From Pseudonocardia sp. TRM90224 (lineage in GTDB: Bacteria > Actinomycetota > Actinomycetes > Mycobacteriales > Pseudonocardiaceae), in assembly GCF_021245725.1 (NCBI RefSeq), contig NZ_JAJGSX010000037.1, positions 30,158 to 94,157 of the forward strand: a stretch of DNA of 64,000 nucleotides, given 5' to 3'. Of the stretch, positions 42,479 through 50,927 are shown in pieces. How positions within the stretch are numbered: the first letter of the stretch is position 1; the number at the start of each line of letters is the position of its first letter. The position numbers and the translations under genes were made by a program. The notes under the pieces are model-generated. The model had not been told where the DNA came from. It saw only the letters and a program-made list of their open reading frames with translations, and made no database searches.

Positions 42479-43339
42479 TCAGCCGATCACACCCTCACCG
42501 ACCCGTTCGCCCTCGAGCAGGTATTTCGGCAGGTAGTCGGACTCGACCGAGACCTGCACACCAAGATCAACGGCTAGGCAGCTGATGGCGAGCAGCGGCC
42601 ACGCGACGAAGCCGTTGAGGTTGCGGCAGCGTTGCTCGGTGGCGGTCCAGTACCGCTTGTGCAGATCGAGCGCACGCGCCAACGACTCGTTGAACTGGGC
42701 GTCCTCCCGCACGCTCAACAAGAAGAACAGCTCGATCGCAGGGTAGTGCAGCCGAAGCACCGCCTCCTCGCCGGCGAATCGCAGCACACTCGGCTCGGTT
42801 GCGCGCATCGCGTGCAGCACCGCCTGGCCGAGCTCACCGTCCTGTCTCCAGTACGTCTGAAAGGCCTTCACCCACGCGTCGACGTAGTCGTCGTACTCGG
42901 CCCCGGAAGCGTTGAGCAACTCGGTCGGCACGGCGGCGAGCGCGTTGATCCGCCGACGGTCGCGGCAGATCATGGCCAGCCACATCGCTTTCAGCCATAT
43001 CTCTGCGTTCGAGTGCAGCGTCGGGCCGGTGGCCACCGCGCGGACCGTCTGATCGCGGATGTCGAACTCGACCTCGCCGGCGTGACGCTCAGCGAGGGTG
43101 AAGATGGCCAAGGCGCTCTGCATGGCGACGATGACGCTGTGCCAGGTTTCGACCGCCGCTGCGTGCGGGTCGGCCACCGTGCGGTTCGTCGCCTCCGACA
43201 GCGCGTATTTCATCGTCGACTCGAGCGCGTCGATGCTGCTCGGCACCAGCTCGATGAAGTCTGGCAGGTACTTAACTGACCGATCGACGTCGGACTCGGC
43301 GGTCCGTGGATCGATGGAATGCCTGGCAACTGTAATCAC
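42479..43339 (-). CDS. Imm49-family immunity protein
   Basis: A 286-residue all-helical cytoplasmic protein. Recognisable features are VTVARHSID-like entry, the middle AEIWLKAMWLAMICRDRRRI, YWRQDGELGQAVLHAM and the end NGFVAWPLLAISCLAVDLGV, as seen in the Imm49 family of polymorphic-toxin immunity proteins. It neutralises an unidentified toxin by inference from the family. It is preceded by another uncharacterised gene 57 nt upstream on the same strand and followed by the ankyrin gene. No cognate toxin lies in the window. Confidence 0.75.
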   Translation of the reverse strand: MITVARHSIDPRTAESDVDRSVKYLPDFIELVPSSIDALESTMKYALSEATNRTVADPHAAAVETWHSVIVAMQSALAIFTLAERHAGEVEFDIRDQTVRAVATGPTLHSNAEIWLKAMWLAMICRDRRRINALAAVPTELLNASGAEYDDYVDAWVKAFQTYWRQDGELGQAVLHAMRATEPSVLRFAGEEAVLRLHYPAIELFFLLSVREDAQFNESLARALDLHKRYWTATEQRCRNLNGFVAWPLLAISCLAVDLGVQVSVESDYLPKYLLEGERVGEGVIG

Positions 43340-43396
43340 TGACTGTCGCCCCCACTGCCTTCTGGGATGTTCACCAGGACTGTTCGTGCGCCGGAG

Positions 43397-44041
43397 TCAC
43401 GCGGGAAGGCGGTTGAAAACCGGCTTAAGCGCATCGGGCAACCGGACTCGCCCCGAGTTGCCATCTACCCCTTCGAATCGGACCGGGTGGTAGGTGCGGT
43501 CCACCCACCAGAAGATTTCAGCGGTGCATGGATCGTCGGAGCTGTCGTGCATCGACTGTGCCATTGCGTGAAACGGCAGCAGGTGGTCAAGCACCTGACG
43601 CGACGTGACTTCGTGCAGAATCACCGCGCTGAATTGCGGTATCGCAACCAGCGCGCCGTGCGGAGCGTCGCCTGGGGTGAAGCGTTCCAGCGACAGCAGG
43701 GTCGCGTTGACGTACGGGTTGCCGTCGTGTGCGATCACGCGGGTGTCTACCCCGTTCGCGGCGGGGTAGTCGCGGATGTCGAGCTCGAGTAGCTCCTCGA
43801 AGATCGTCTGCCGGATGGCGAGATCGCTGATCTCGTCGTCGGTGACGTGCCACGACGCGGTCTGGGCGCGGCTGAGGTCCGTGACTTGCCGGTCGCGGTC
43901 GGCGATGATCGCGATGTCGAAGTTCCGGTCGTAGGGCAGAACCATGGCGTCTGCCGGGATGTCCTCGCGACGTGGTCGAAGCTGGACTCGCAAGTAGCTC
44001 GGACGAACGGTGTTCTCCTCGGGCTGCGCGGGCGCGGTCAT
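43397..44041 (-). CDS. Hypothetical protein paired with Imm49 gene
   Basis: A 214-residue soluble protein. It has acidic mixed alpha/beta sequence (YDRNFDIAIIADRDRQVTDL, TIFEELLELDIRDYPA) and a C-terminal EIFWWVDRTYHPVRFEG. No catalytic motif or membrane helix is seen. It is transcribed with the Imm49-like gene (57-nt gap), so it may be a second immunity protein or a partner. The ATG at 44041 is unambiguous. Family not recognised. Confidence 0.72.
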   Translation of the reverse strand: MTAPAQPEENTVRPSYLRVQLRPRREDIPADAMVLPYDRNFDIAIIADRDRQVTDLSRAQTASWHVTDDEISDLAIRQTIFEELLELDIRDYPAANGVDTRVIAHDGNPYVNATLLSLERFTPGDAPHGALVAIPQFSAVILHEVTSRQVLDHLLPFHAMAQSMHDSSDDPCTAEIFWWVDRTYHPVRFEGVDGNSGRVRLPDALKPVFNRLPA

Positions 44042-44358
44042 GCGAGATGCTTCCGTGCTGACATCATGATCAGGGAGGATATCCGAGCGGCTCAGCGTCT
44101 GGTCAGCCTGCCTACCGCAGCGGCGCGCTTCGCCATCTGCTCGAACCTGGGTAGTTGCGAAGGTCCGTCTCGACGGCCGAGGTGCGCGACGTGCTGTTCA
44201 ACTGCGTCGCAGTGGACCACTACGAACGGCTCGGTTCGTCCCCCCAGCAGTCGAGGTGGTCGGCACACTCACCACGTCAAGCGCTGTGGCAATCAAAGCT
44301 CGGCCGTCAGCTCGACATCGCCTACCGGGCGGGGCGCCAGCCGGTTCCTCGACCTGCC

Positions 44359-44406
44359 CCTGACTTGCACGACCCGTTCACCCGCGACGGTCGACCCGCC
44401 ACCTGC
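44359..44406. repeat. 48-bp direct repeat, left copy
   Basis: It matches 45889-45936 at about 40 of 48 positions (shared words CCTGAC, TGCA, GACCCGTTCA, GACGG). The two copies bracket the second tRNA half-site and the DsbA/HxlR gene pair. Confidence 0.5.
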
Positions 44407-44531
44407 TCAGCCGAACCGATCTCCCGATCGCGCAGGTCGCGGCCAGGGTGGGGTTCACCGAGCCGCTCTACTTCTCGCGGCGCTTCCGGGCACGTCTCGC
44501 CACTGGTGGATCTGAACCCGCGACTCCTTGA
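44400..44531 (+). pseudogene. AraC-family HTH C-terminal remnant
   Basis: The frame reads HLLSRTDLPIAQVAARVGFT and EPLYFSRRFRARL, the second helix-turn-helix of an AraC-family regulator (VAxxVGFxxxxYFSRxF). It then runs into the tRNA-derived attachment core and ends at the TGA within it. The ligand domain and first HTH are missing. Confidence 0.65.
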
Positions 44532-44538
44532 CCCCCAG
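44508..44538 (-). other. tRNA-Pro 3'-half-like segment, attachment-site remnant 2
   Basis: Minus strand: CTGGGGGTCAAGG, then AGTCGCGGGTTCAGATCC. It differs from remnant 1 at three or four positions over about 31 nt and is in the same orientation. Bases beyond the core also resemble remnant 1 (CTGACCTGCG-AAAC), and one TGCTCCAG octamer follows at 44577. No 5' tRNA half adjoins it. Confidence 0.65.
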
Positions 44539-44778
44539 ATGCGCGAACCCTCCCCTGACCTGCGGAAACACAAATTGCTCCAGGTCACGCGGCTAGTGGG
44601 CGCCGCAGCAAAAGTTGGGAACACGGACAAGAACGTCCTCTTGTGCGCTGACTGAGCCAGGACCAGCGGACTGTCCTGGCCGTCAGGGACTTTCGAGAAA
44701 GTGCGTTCTTCCGCGTGCCCGTCCGCGCTTCCTAGCCTGAGCCGCAGGCCATGGAGACCGGAACGAAACGGAGTCGCC

Positions 44779-45420
44779 GTGAGGATCGAGCTGTTCAGCG
44801 ACATGATCTGCCCGTTCTGCTATATCGGGAAGCGCAACCTCGACGTGGCACTCGCGTCGTTTGCACACCGCGGCGAGGTGGAAATAGTCCACCGGAGTTT
44901 TCAGCTGGACCCGTCCGCCGCCCGGGTGGCCGGAGAGACGTTGCCCGAGCGCGAGATGCGGTTCCACGGCCTGCCGCGCTCCGCCGTCGATGCCCGGCTC
45001 GCGATGGTGGCCGAGATGGCGAAGAATGCCGGGCTGGACTACCGGCTCGACCGTGCGCTGCCTGTGCACACGGTCGACGCGCACCGGCTGATGCACTTCG
45101 CCGCGGTCACGAAGCGGGCCGGCGAGCTCGCGGAGAACTTGCTGCACGCCTGCGCCGTCGAGGGCCGGTCGATCGCCGACCACGACACTCTGGTCCAGCT
45201 GGCCGTCGACGCCGGTTTGGACGCGGACGGGGCGCGGGCGGTGCTGGACTCCGCCGCCTTCCACTCCGAGGTGGAGGCCGACCTGCGCCGAGCCGTCGAA
45301 CTCGGCGTGTTCGGCGTTCCCGCCGGCGTGGTCGACGGCGAGTGGCAGCTTGACCTGATGACGGCCCCGTCCAGGATCCTTCGCGCGCTGGAAGTGGCTT
45401 GGCAGGAGGTGCACGCCTGA
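44779..45420 (+). CDS. DsbA-family (FrnE-like) oxidoreductase
   Basis: A 213-residue thioredoxin-fold protein with the active site DMICPFCYIGKRN near the N-terminus, an inserted helical domain, and the cis-Pro loop FGVPAGVV (a canonical T/V-P context). It has no signal peptide, so it is a cytoplasmic FrnE/2-hydroxychromene-isomerase-like protein rather than a periplasmic DsbA. GTG 44779 starts directly before the first strand (RIELFSDM). It is convergent with an HxlR regulator whose relatives sense thiol or aldehyde stress, so a role in redox or electrophile stress is plausible. Confidence 0.9.
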   Translation: MRIELFSDMICPFCYIGKRNLDVALASFAHRGEVEIVHRSFQLDPSAARVAGETLPEREMRFHGLPRSAVDARLAMVAEMAKNAGLDYRLDRALPVHTVDAHRLMHFAAVTKRAGELAENLLHACAVEGRSIADHDTLVQLAVDAGLDADGARAVLDSAAFHSEVEADLRRAVELGVFGVPAGVVDGEWQLDLMTAPSRILRALEVAWQEVHA

Positions 45421-45458
45421 GCGTCGGATGCCGGCGATCGGGCGGTCGTCCGTGACGG

Positions 45459-45833
45459 TCAGACGCCGCGCGAGCCAACCTCGGCGTGGCGCTGCCGTGC
45501 GGCGACGATGTCGACGGTGTGCACCATGATCCAATCGAGCAGCGCCTGCAGCGGGTGGTTCAGTCCGGCGCCGAGCTCGGTAAGGGCGTAGGAGACCTGC
45601 GGCGGGTTGGTCGGGTGCACAGTGCGGGTCACCAGGCCGTCCTGCACCAGCGCGCGCAGGTTCTGCGCGAGCACCTTCTCGCTGATGCCGTCGACCCGGT
45701 CGCGCAGCTCGTAGAACCGCATCGGGCGCACGACCAGAGCCGAGAGGATCAGGACGCCCCAGCGGCTGGCGATACGCCCCAACACCGAGCGGCCCGGACA
45801 GTCCCGGTCGAACGCGTCACCGTCGGCGGCCAT
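45459..45833 (-). CDS. HxlR-family transcriptional regulator
   Basis: A 124-residue winged-helix protein with CPGRSVLGRIASRWGVLIL, MRFYELRDRVDGISEKVL and AQNLRALVQDGLVTRTV, the full HxlR domain. The N-terminal Cys (in DRDCPGRS) occupies the position used for redox sensing in several HxlR members. It ends 38 nt from the convergent DsbA-family gene. Its target is probably that gene or its own promoter. Confidence 0.92.
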   Translation of the reverse strand: MAADGDAFDRDCPGRSVLGRIASRWGVLILSALVVRPMRFYELRDRVDGISEKVLAQNLRALVQDGLVTRTVHPTNPPQVSYALTELGAGLNHPLQALLDWIMVHTVDIVAARQRHAEVGSRGV

Positions 45834-45888
45834 GCCATCGAGCTTACTGGAACACAGCGCCTTTCTTGAAGAAAGCGCCTTCGAATGC

Positions 45889-45936
45889 CCTGACCTGCAA
45901 GACCCGTTCAACCCCGACGGCCGCCCAGCCACCGGC
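45889..45936. repeat. 48-bp direct repeat, right copy
   Basis: Partner of 44359-44406, 1.53 kb away in the same orientation, about 83% identical by eye. It lies upstream of the HxlR gene. Confidence 0.5.
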
Positions 45937-46011
45937 AGAGCGACCATCATGCGTCCCCACGATCGGAGATCCACTCCATGCCCACTCGCACCCTGGGCGT
46001 CCTCATGGTGG

Positions 46012-46225
46012 TCAGGTCCGCCCGCCGAGGTCCTCGACATACGCCTTGGCCCGCTCGACCTCAGCCTCGATGTTCGCAGGCAGGGTGCGCCGCAAGATCG
46101 GCTCGATCAGCCACCGCACCACCGGGTTGAGCTGAACCGCCATCGTCCTGGTCACCAGGGTGTTCTCGCCGACAGGTTCGCAGGCGAAGCTCGCCCTGAA
46201 CTGCATGAGGCAGTTCCACAGCTTG
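46012..46225 (-). pseudogene. SRPBCC-family protein, C-terminal fragment
   Basis: The frame encodes MQFRASFACEPVGENTLVTR and WLIEPILRRTLPANIEAEVE, ending VEDLGGRT. This is the C-terminal long-helix end of a polyketide-cyclase/START-like (SRPBCC) protein. The N-terminal half is absent, because the upstream sequence belongs to an aldehyde dehydrogenase fragment. It is a truncated relic. Confidence 0.6.
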
Positions 46226-46281
46226 TTCTGCGGCCGTGCGAGGAGGCCGACATCGATTCGTTCGCCCGGCGCGAGGAACCC

Positions 46282-46400
46282 CTACGCCACGTACTTGCAC
46301 CCGAGGAACTCCTCGATGCCGACGCGGCATCCCTCCCGGCCCAGTCCGGACTGCTTGACCCCGCCGAACGGCGGGCCTTCTGCGCCACTGCCTGCCCGGC
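46282..46400 (-). pseudogene. Aldehyde dehydrogenase C-terminal fragment
   Basis: Minus-strand frame: PPFGGVKQSGLGREGCRVGI followed by EEFLGCKYVA and a stop at 46282. This is the invariant C-terminal end of succinate-semialdehyde and related dehydrogenases. The catalytic domain is missing. It abuts the SRPBCC fragment and may come from one ancestral gene cluster. Confidence 0.72.
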
Positions 46401-46677
46401 ATCGGCTACCACGGACTTCATTGAATCCACGGCCCCGCTGACCGGCCCGCAATTGCATACCCAGCCGTGCCCGCTCCCTACACCTGCTTCTCGACGATCG
46501 TTGGCCAAAGCACCAGCCAACACGTTGCGCTGTCGGCTGCTGCTTGCCTGCGCTCGGATCGCTCGTGGTCAGCGTCGGGTCCGTGTCCGGATCCAGCAGT
46601 CCTGGCCCTGGGCCACCTGGCCGAAAGCCGGCACGACTGGCTCACCCGAACCGGTGCCCCAGCACTACCTGCCAGAT

Positions 46678-47163
46678 GTGATCGCTGCTGCACTGCGCGG
46701 CGACACCGGCACCGACGCCGCCTTCGTCCCGCCCAGCAAGCACGGCACCCAGGCGCCGCTGGACGGGGCGATCACCGCGGTCCGCCCCGGGCCGGTATCT
46801 GGACTCGACCTGATGCGTCTGTTCCCTTCCGATGATGACCGTGCCGTCGTCGTTGAGCTCGCCAGAGAGGATTGGCAGATCCTCACCTCGGCCTACGCTG
46901 CAGCTGCCGCCCCGGACGCGCGCAGCGCTGACAGCCTCTGGTGGAACTGGTGCCGGATGCCGGCCGGCATCAGCGTCCACACCGAGCGCCCCACCACCGT
47001 CGCGGTCATGCCCTCGGTCGTTCGCATGCTCTCCGAGTGGCTCGATCGCGATCTCAACGCCCAACCCGCAGGGGCAGGCGCACGGGCGGCCATGACCCGC
47101 GTCCTTAGTCGAGCCCCTCGTGAGATCCCCGGGGTCGAGGCGCCTGGCGCGGACTGGGTGTGA
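46678..47163 (+). CDS. Hypothetical protein, weakly supported
   Basis: From GTG 46678 a frame of 161 residues has protein-like composition (GLDLMRLFPSDDDRAVVVEL, EDWQILTSAYAAAAAPD, PSVVRMLSEWLDRDLN). It lies in a region otherwise free of genes. The frame is open further upstream, so the start is not fixed, and a frameshift near 46640 is possible. No family is recognised. It is convergent with the PEP-synthase-like gene. Confidence 0.3.
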   Translation: MIAAALRGDTGTDAAFVPPSKHGTQAPLDGAITAVRPGPVSGLDLMRLFPSDDDRAVVVELAREDWQILTSAYAAAAAPDARSADSLWWNWCRMPAGISVHTERPTTVAVMPSVVRMLSEWLDRDLNAQPAGAGARAAMTRVLSRAPREIPGVEAPGADWV

Positions 47164-47301
47164 ACACCAGACGTGCCCGCGTCGCAGGCGGCGTCCAGCG
47201 GTGGCTACCCAGCTCATTTCGAAAGTCGCAGAGCAGCGTTCGCTATCGATCGATTGCAGACAGTGTTCTGTGACGTTCGAAAGGTGGCGTGGGAGTCCGG
47301 G

Positions 47302-49869
47302 TCAGCTGCTGTCGGAGGTGGCGGTGGCAGTCCCTGGCCCGTCGTCGACGACCAGGACGGTGCCGGCGGCGCCGTCGATGGTGATGATCTGTCCGGTGCT
47401 GATGAGCTGGGTGGCGGCGCGGACGCAGATGACGGCGGGGATGCCGTACTCGCGGGCGACGGTGGGGCCATGAGCCATGGCGGCGCCGGTTTCGGTGACG
47501 AGCCCGGCAGCGGTGAGGAACAGCGGGGTCCAACCGGGGTCAGTGGTGGGCGCGACGAGGATCTCGCCGGGTTCGACGTGGGCGTCGGCCGGGTCGAGGA
47601 TCACGCGTGCGGGACCGGTCGCAACGCCGGGAGCGGCGGCCATGCCGGTCAGTGCCCCCTCCGGTGCGGGGGCGGTGGGCGCTACGGCTTCGGGAATGGT
47701 GCCGTCGGAGAGCAACAGCCCGGGGATGGTGCGGCGGCGCAGCTCGCGCTTGTGATCGCGGCGGCGCGTCGCGACGTGGTCGCGCAGATCGGCGCCATCG
47801 GCTGCGCGGTGTGCTTCGCTGATGTCGAGAAACATGATGTCGTCGGGCCGGTCGAGCAGGCCGCGGTGGTGCAGGTCGGCGCCGGCGGCGAGGAGCTCGA
47901 CGCGCATGCGGGCGAACGCGTGGAGCCAGGCGAACTTGGGTAGCTCACGCAGCCCGGCCAGTGCTCGGGAGCGGCGCAGCAGGAACCCGGCCAGGGCAGC
48001 GCGCACGGGCCGGGTCTCGCGGGCTCGCCGCACCAGGTCGTCGATCTTGGCGGCGGCGTCGGTAGCGGCATCAGCGAAGCGACGGTCCGGGGCCTGGTCG
48101 GGATCGGTGAGGCGCATGTAGCCGGCGAGGGCGGCGAAGACCGAGGTGGGATCTTCGGCCCAGCGCGGCACGCCGACGTCGATCTCTGCGGCGCTGCGGT
48201 GGCCGTAGCTGCGCAGAAACGCGGCCAGCCCGATCTCGGGCAGGTCACCGTCGAGGAACTGTCGGGCGAGGTCGGCGGGCGAGGTGTAGGCCAGCAGGTC
48301 GCGGTGCTGCCCGGCGCCGGCGGCGATCTGCCAAAGGTCGAGGTCCATGCGAGTGGTGACGTTGTAGGGCATCCCGCGCAGGGTCTCGTCAACCTCGCTG
48401 GGGGTGGCGATCCCGGCAAGCAGCCCGGTGGCGGCGGACTTGGCGATCAGCGCCCCATAGAGGGGCGGCAGCATCGCCATCATGCTGGTCAGCATCGCCC
48501 CGCCCTGCGCGTCCACCGCAGCCTGCAGGTGCTGGCGGGCTGATCGCGGGACCGATGACGTGGCCTGGGCGTGGCGGCGGATGGCAGCTGCGGCCTGCAG
48601 CGCTGTCCGCCGCGCTGCCGCGGGTGTGATGAGTGCGCGTACGACACCGGCCAGGATGGCGGGCGCGAGCCTCAGCGCTACACCGGCGGCGGTGCGTAGC
48701 CGGAACGGTAGGCGGGTGTTCGGGGCGAACCGCGGGTCGTCGAGGACCAGGTTCAGGGCGGCGACCACGCGGGGTCCGTAGATCCGCATGGCGGTTGGGA
48801 GCTGGCGGCGGTAGATGCTGCTGCGGACGAACGGGGTCAGGTCCAGATACATGCGGCCGGCCGCGTCGACGATCAGGCTGTCGTCCTGCCGGTCTGCGCC
48901 GATCTGGTGGGTGTCGATCCCGACGGACGCGAACCACTGGGCGGTCGCGATCCGCATCGCCGACATGCCCATCGGGGTGAACGGGCGGAGCATGCCCTGC
49001 ATGTGGCCGGCTTCGAAGTAGACCCGCGGCTCGGGTCCGGCGGTGGCTGGTAGCGGGAACAGCGTGGTGATCGGTCGGGCTTGCAGCAGCCACAGGCCGC
49101 CCGCGCGGTCGAAGGCCCATTCGATGTCCTGGGGCGACCCGGCGGCGCGCGCGATCCGTTCACCGGCTGCGCGGAGCTGGTCGAGCTGCGTGGTATCGAG
49201 GCATCCCCCGCCTGCGGGTCGTCGGGTCGCGCTGATGACGTAGTGGGCGGCAGGCACGCTGCCATCGACCACGACGTCGCCGAGCCCGGCAACGGCGTCG
49301 ACGACCATCTCCGTGCGGGTGCCGGTGATCGGGTTCGCGGTGAACAACACTCCGGCCGACTGGGGTTCGATCATGGCCTGCACCACGACCGCCATGTGGG
49401 CTTGGTCGTCGGCCAGACCGGCCGCAGCCCGGTAGGCGATCGCGCGGGGGCTCGACAGCGACGCCCAGCAGCGCCTCACCGCTTCGAGCAGTGCGTCGGT
49501 TCCCTCGACGTCGAGCACTGTCTCGTGCTGCCCGGCGAAGCTGGCCTGGGGGAGGTCTTCGGCGGTGGCGCTGGACCGCACCGCCACCGGGCCGGCCCCG
49601 AGCCGGTCGTAGGCGCGCAGGATCTCCTCGCGCAGCAGTGGCGAGATTGGGCTCGGGTGGGCAGCCGTAGTCTCGTGCGCGGTGGTGGTGATGCAGAACC
49701 CGGCCGGCACCTGCTCTCCGGCTGCGATCAGCCTGGCGAGGCCGGCGGCCTTGCCGCCGACCAGCTCGATCCCGTGCCCGCTCAGCTCGGCGAGATCGAG
49801 CACGGGCCCGGGCTGCGCGGATGTTCGGTGTGGGTGCGTGGCAGCCGGCTGGGCAGGGGTGTCGTGCAT
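47302..49869 (-). CDS. PEP synthase/rifampin phosphotransferase-like protein
   Basis: An 855-residue protein with the domain order of rifampin phosphotransferases. The N-terminal ATP-grasp domain has GGKAAGLARLIAAG, VAVRSSATAEDLPQASFAGQ, GVLFTANPITG and the end WLLQARPITTLFP. A helical substrate domain follows (about 300-740). The C-terminal swivelling phosphohistidine domain contains LVTETGAAMAHGPTVAREYG and IPAV, where the His is the phospho-carrier. Its length matches the roughly 870 residues of Rph, and PEP synthases lack this central domain. The ATG at 49869 is preferred over a TTG/GTG-rich upstream extension. Whether it phosphorylates rifamycins or another compound cannot be told. Confidence 0.9.
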   Translation of the reverse strand: MHDTPAQPAATHPHRTSAQPGPVLDLAELSGHGIELVGGKAAGLARLIAAGEQVPAGFCITTTAHETTAAHPSPISPLLREEILRAYDRLGAGPVAVRSSATAEDLPQASFAGQHETVLDVEGTDALLEAVRRCWASLSSPRAIAYRAAAGLADDQAHMAVVVQAMIEPQSAGVLFTANPITGTRTEMVVDAVAGLGDVVVDGSVPAAHYVISATRRPAGGGCLDTTQLDQLRAAGERIARAAGSPQDIEWAFDRAGGLWLLQARPITTLFPLPATAGPEPRVYFEAGHMQGMLRPFTPMGMSAMRIATAQWFASVGIDTHQIGADRQDDSLIVDAAGRMYLDLTPFVRSSIYRRQLPTAMRIYGPRVVAALNLVLDDPRFAPNTRLPFRLRTAAGVALRLAPAILAGVVRALITPAAARRTALQAAAAIRRHAQATSSVPRSARQHLQAAVDAQGGAMLTSMMAMLPPLYGALIAKSAATGLLAGIATPSEVDETLRGMPYNVTTRMDLDLWQIAAGAGQHRDLLAYTSPADLARQFLDGDLPEIGLAAFLRSYGHRSAAEIDVGVPRWAEDPTSVFAALAGYMRLTDPDQAPDRRFADAATDAAAKIDDLVRRARETRPVRAALAGFLLRRSRALAGLRELPKFAWLHAFARMRVELLAAGADLHHRGLLDRPDDIMFLDISEAHRAADGADLRDHVATRRRDHKRELRRRTIPGLLLSDGTIPEAVAPTAPAPEGALTGMAAAPGVATGPARVILDPADAHVEPGEILVAPTTDPGWTPLFLTAAGLVTETGAAMAHGPTVAREYGIPAVICVRAATQLISTGQIITIDGAAGTVLVVDDGPGTATATSDSS

Positions 49870-50367
49870 GGCGGCGCTCCGATCAGGGCAATCCAATAGG
49901 ACGCCGACCAGACTTCCCGGCACACCAAGAACGGACGGTACTCCGCGCTGGGCCGGAGTCAACGCCGTCGGTTGCGCGGCCGATGCCGACCAGGACGATC
50001 CCGGGGACGCCGGCGCTGACGCCAGCGGACTTGACCCAGCGCAGGCTGATCTTGCTTACGGTTTCGCGATGGAGCTGCGCGGCGAACATCCCCGTGTCGG
50101 GCATGCTCGTGCGAGCCGTCTCGATACTCGCGAAGCGCGTTCTCACTGAGTAACGCTCCCAACGATGGGCGATCACCGAGCCGTTCCAGCAGCCACCAGC
50201 AGCCGCACCACGCGCAGCTCGGCGGGTGTCGGGGGGCTCGCCCATCCGGTCGCCGACCTGTGGCGGGCCCGCCCATCCTGGCCGACCGTGGGCAGGAACC
50301 TGCGCGAGGTCACGTGCTCCCACCACATCCACGAAAGCTCCCGGAAACGGTTCCACCCGCTCGTGGA
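49870..50367. other. Region upstream of the PEP-synthase-like gene
   Basis: No firm gene in about 500 nt. A minus-strand frame from an ATG at 50377 (MSTFHERVEPFPGAF...) runs to 49883 but turns into unstructured sequence. A neighbouring frame has WWEHVTSRRFLPTVGQDGRA, so a frameshifted regulator-sized gene is possible. No rifamycin-associated element was recognised upstream of 49869. Confidence 0.3.
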
Positions 50368-50390
50368 AAGTGCTCATGAGGTGAGCACTT
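50368..50390. promoter_or_regulatory. Perfect 9-bp palindrome (operator candidate)
   Basis: AAGTGCTCA and TGAGCACTT flank a 5-nt spacer. It sits 65 nt upstream of the VOC gene and overlaps the ATG of the short leftward frame at 50377, as an autoregulated divergent operator would. Confidence 0.5.
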
Positions 50391-50454
50391 CACCCGCGAT
50401 GCTGAATGGGTTCACGCGGCGAGATGCCGCCACCAGTCACAGGGAGTTGCAGTC

Positions 50455-50820
50455 ATGGCGAGGGTTGTGTGGTTCGACATTCCGGTTGCCGACATGGACC
50501 GTGCCATCGCGTTCTACCGAGCGCTCACCGGGCAGGAGCTGACCCGTCTCCCGGTCGGGGAAGGCAAGGAGACCGCACTGTTTCCGACCGAGGACGGTGG
50601 CTCAGCCGGATGCCTGTTCGCCGCACCGGAGGACGAGCCCTCCCTCTTCGGGTCGCGCGTCTACTTCGACGCCGGCCCGAGGCTCGACGACTGGTTGTCC
50701 CGGGTGGGGCCCGCCGGCGGACGCATCCTGGTCGACAAGACACCGATCGGGAACAACGGCTACTACGCCTACATCGAAGACAGCGAAGGCAACCGGGTGG
50801 GCCTCAACGCGGCCACTTGA
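50455..50820 (+). CDS. VOC-superfamily (glyoxalase-like) protein
   Basis: A 121-residue single-domain glyoxalase/bleomycin-resistance fold. The blocks are VVWFDIPVADMDRAIAFY (first metal-site strand), ETALFPTEDGGSAGCLF and YAYIEDSEGNRVGLNA with the closing Glu strand. GGGAG precedes ATG 50455 at about 9 nt. Substrate unknown. A perfect palindrome upstream suggests its own regulation. It is convergent with the LLM oxidoreductase. Confidence 0.9.
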   Translation: MARVVWFDIPVADMDRAIAFYRALTGQELTRLPVGEGKETALFPTEDGGSAGCLFAAPEDEPSLFGSRVYFDAGPRLDDWLSRVGPAGGRILVDKTPIGNNGYYAYIEDSEGNRVGLNAAT

Positions 50821-50927
50821 GATGCACAACCTTGCCCTGGCCCGACCTGAGGCTGCGAGCGAGCACGCCCACCGGTCCGGACACCGGTGGGGCGTGCTGG
50901 TCCCGGTAGGAGTCAGCCGCGCTCGCC

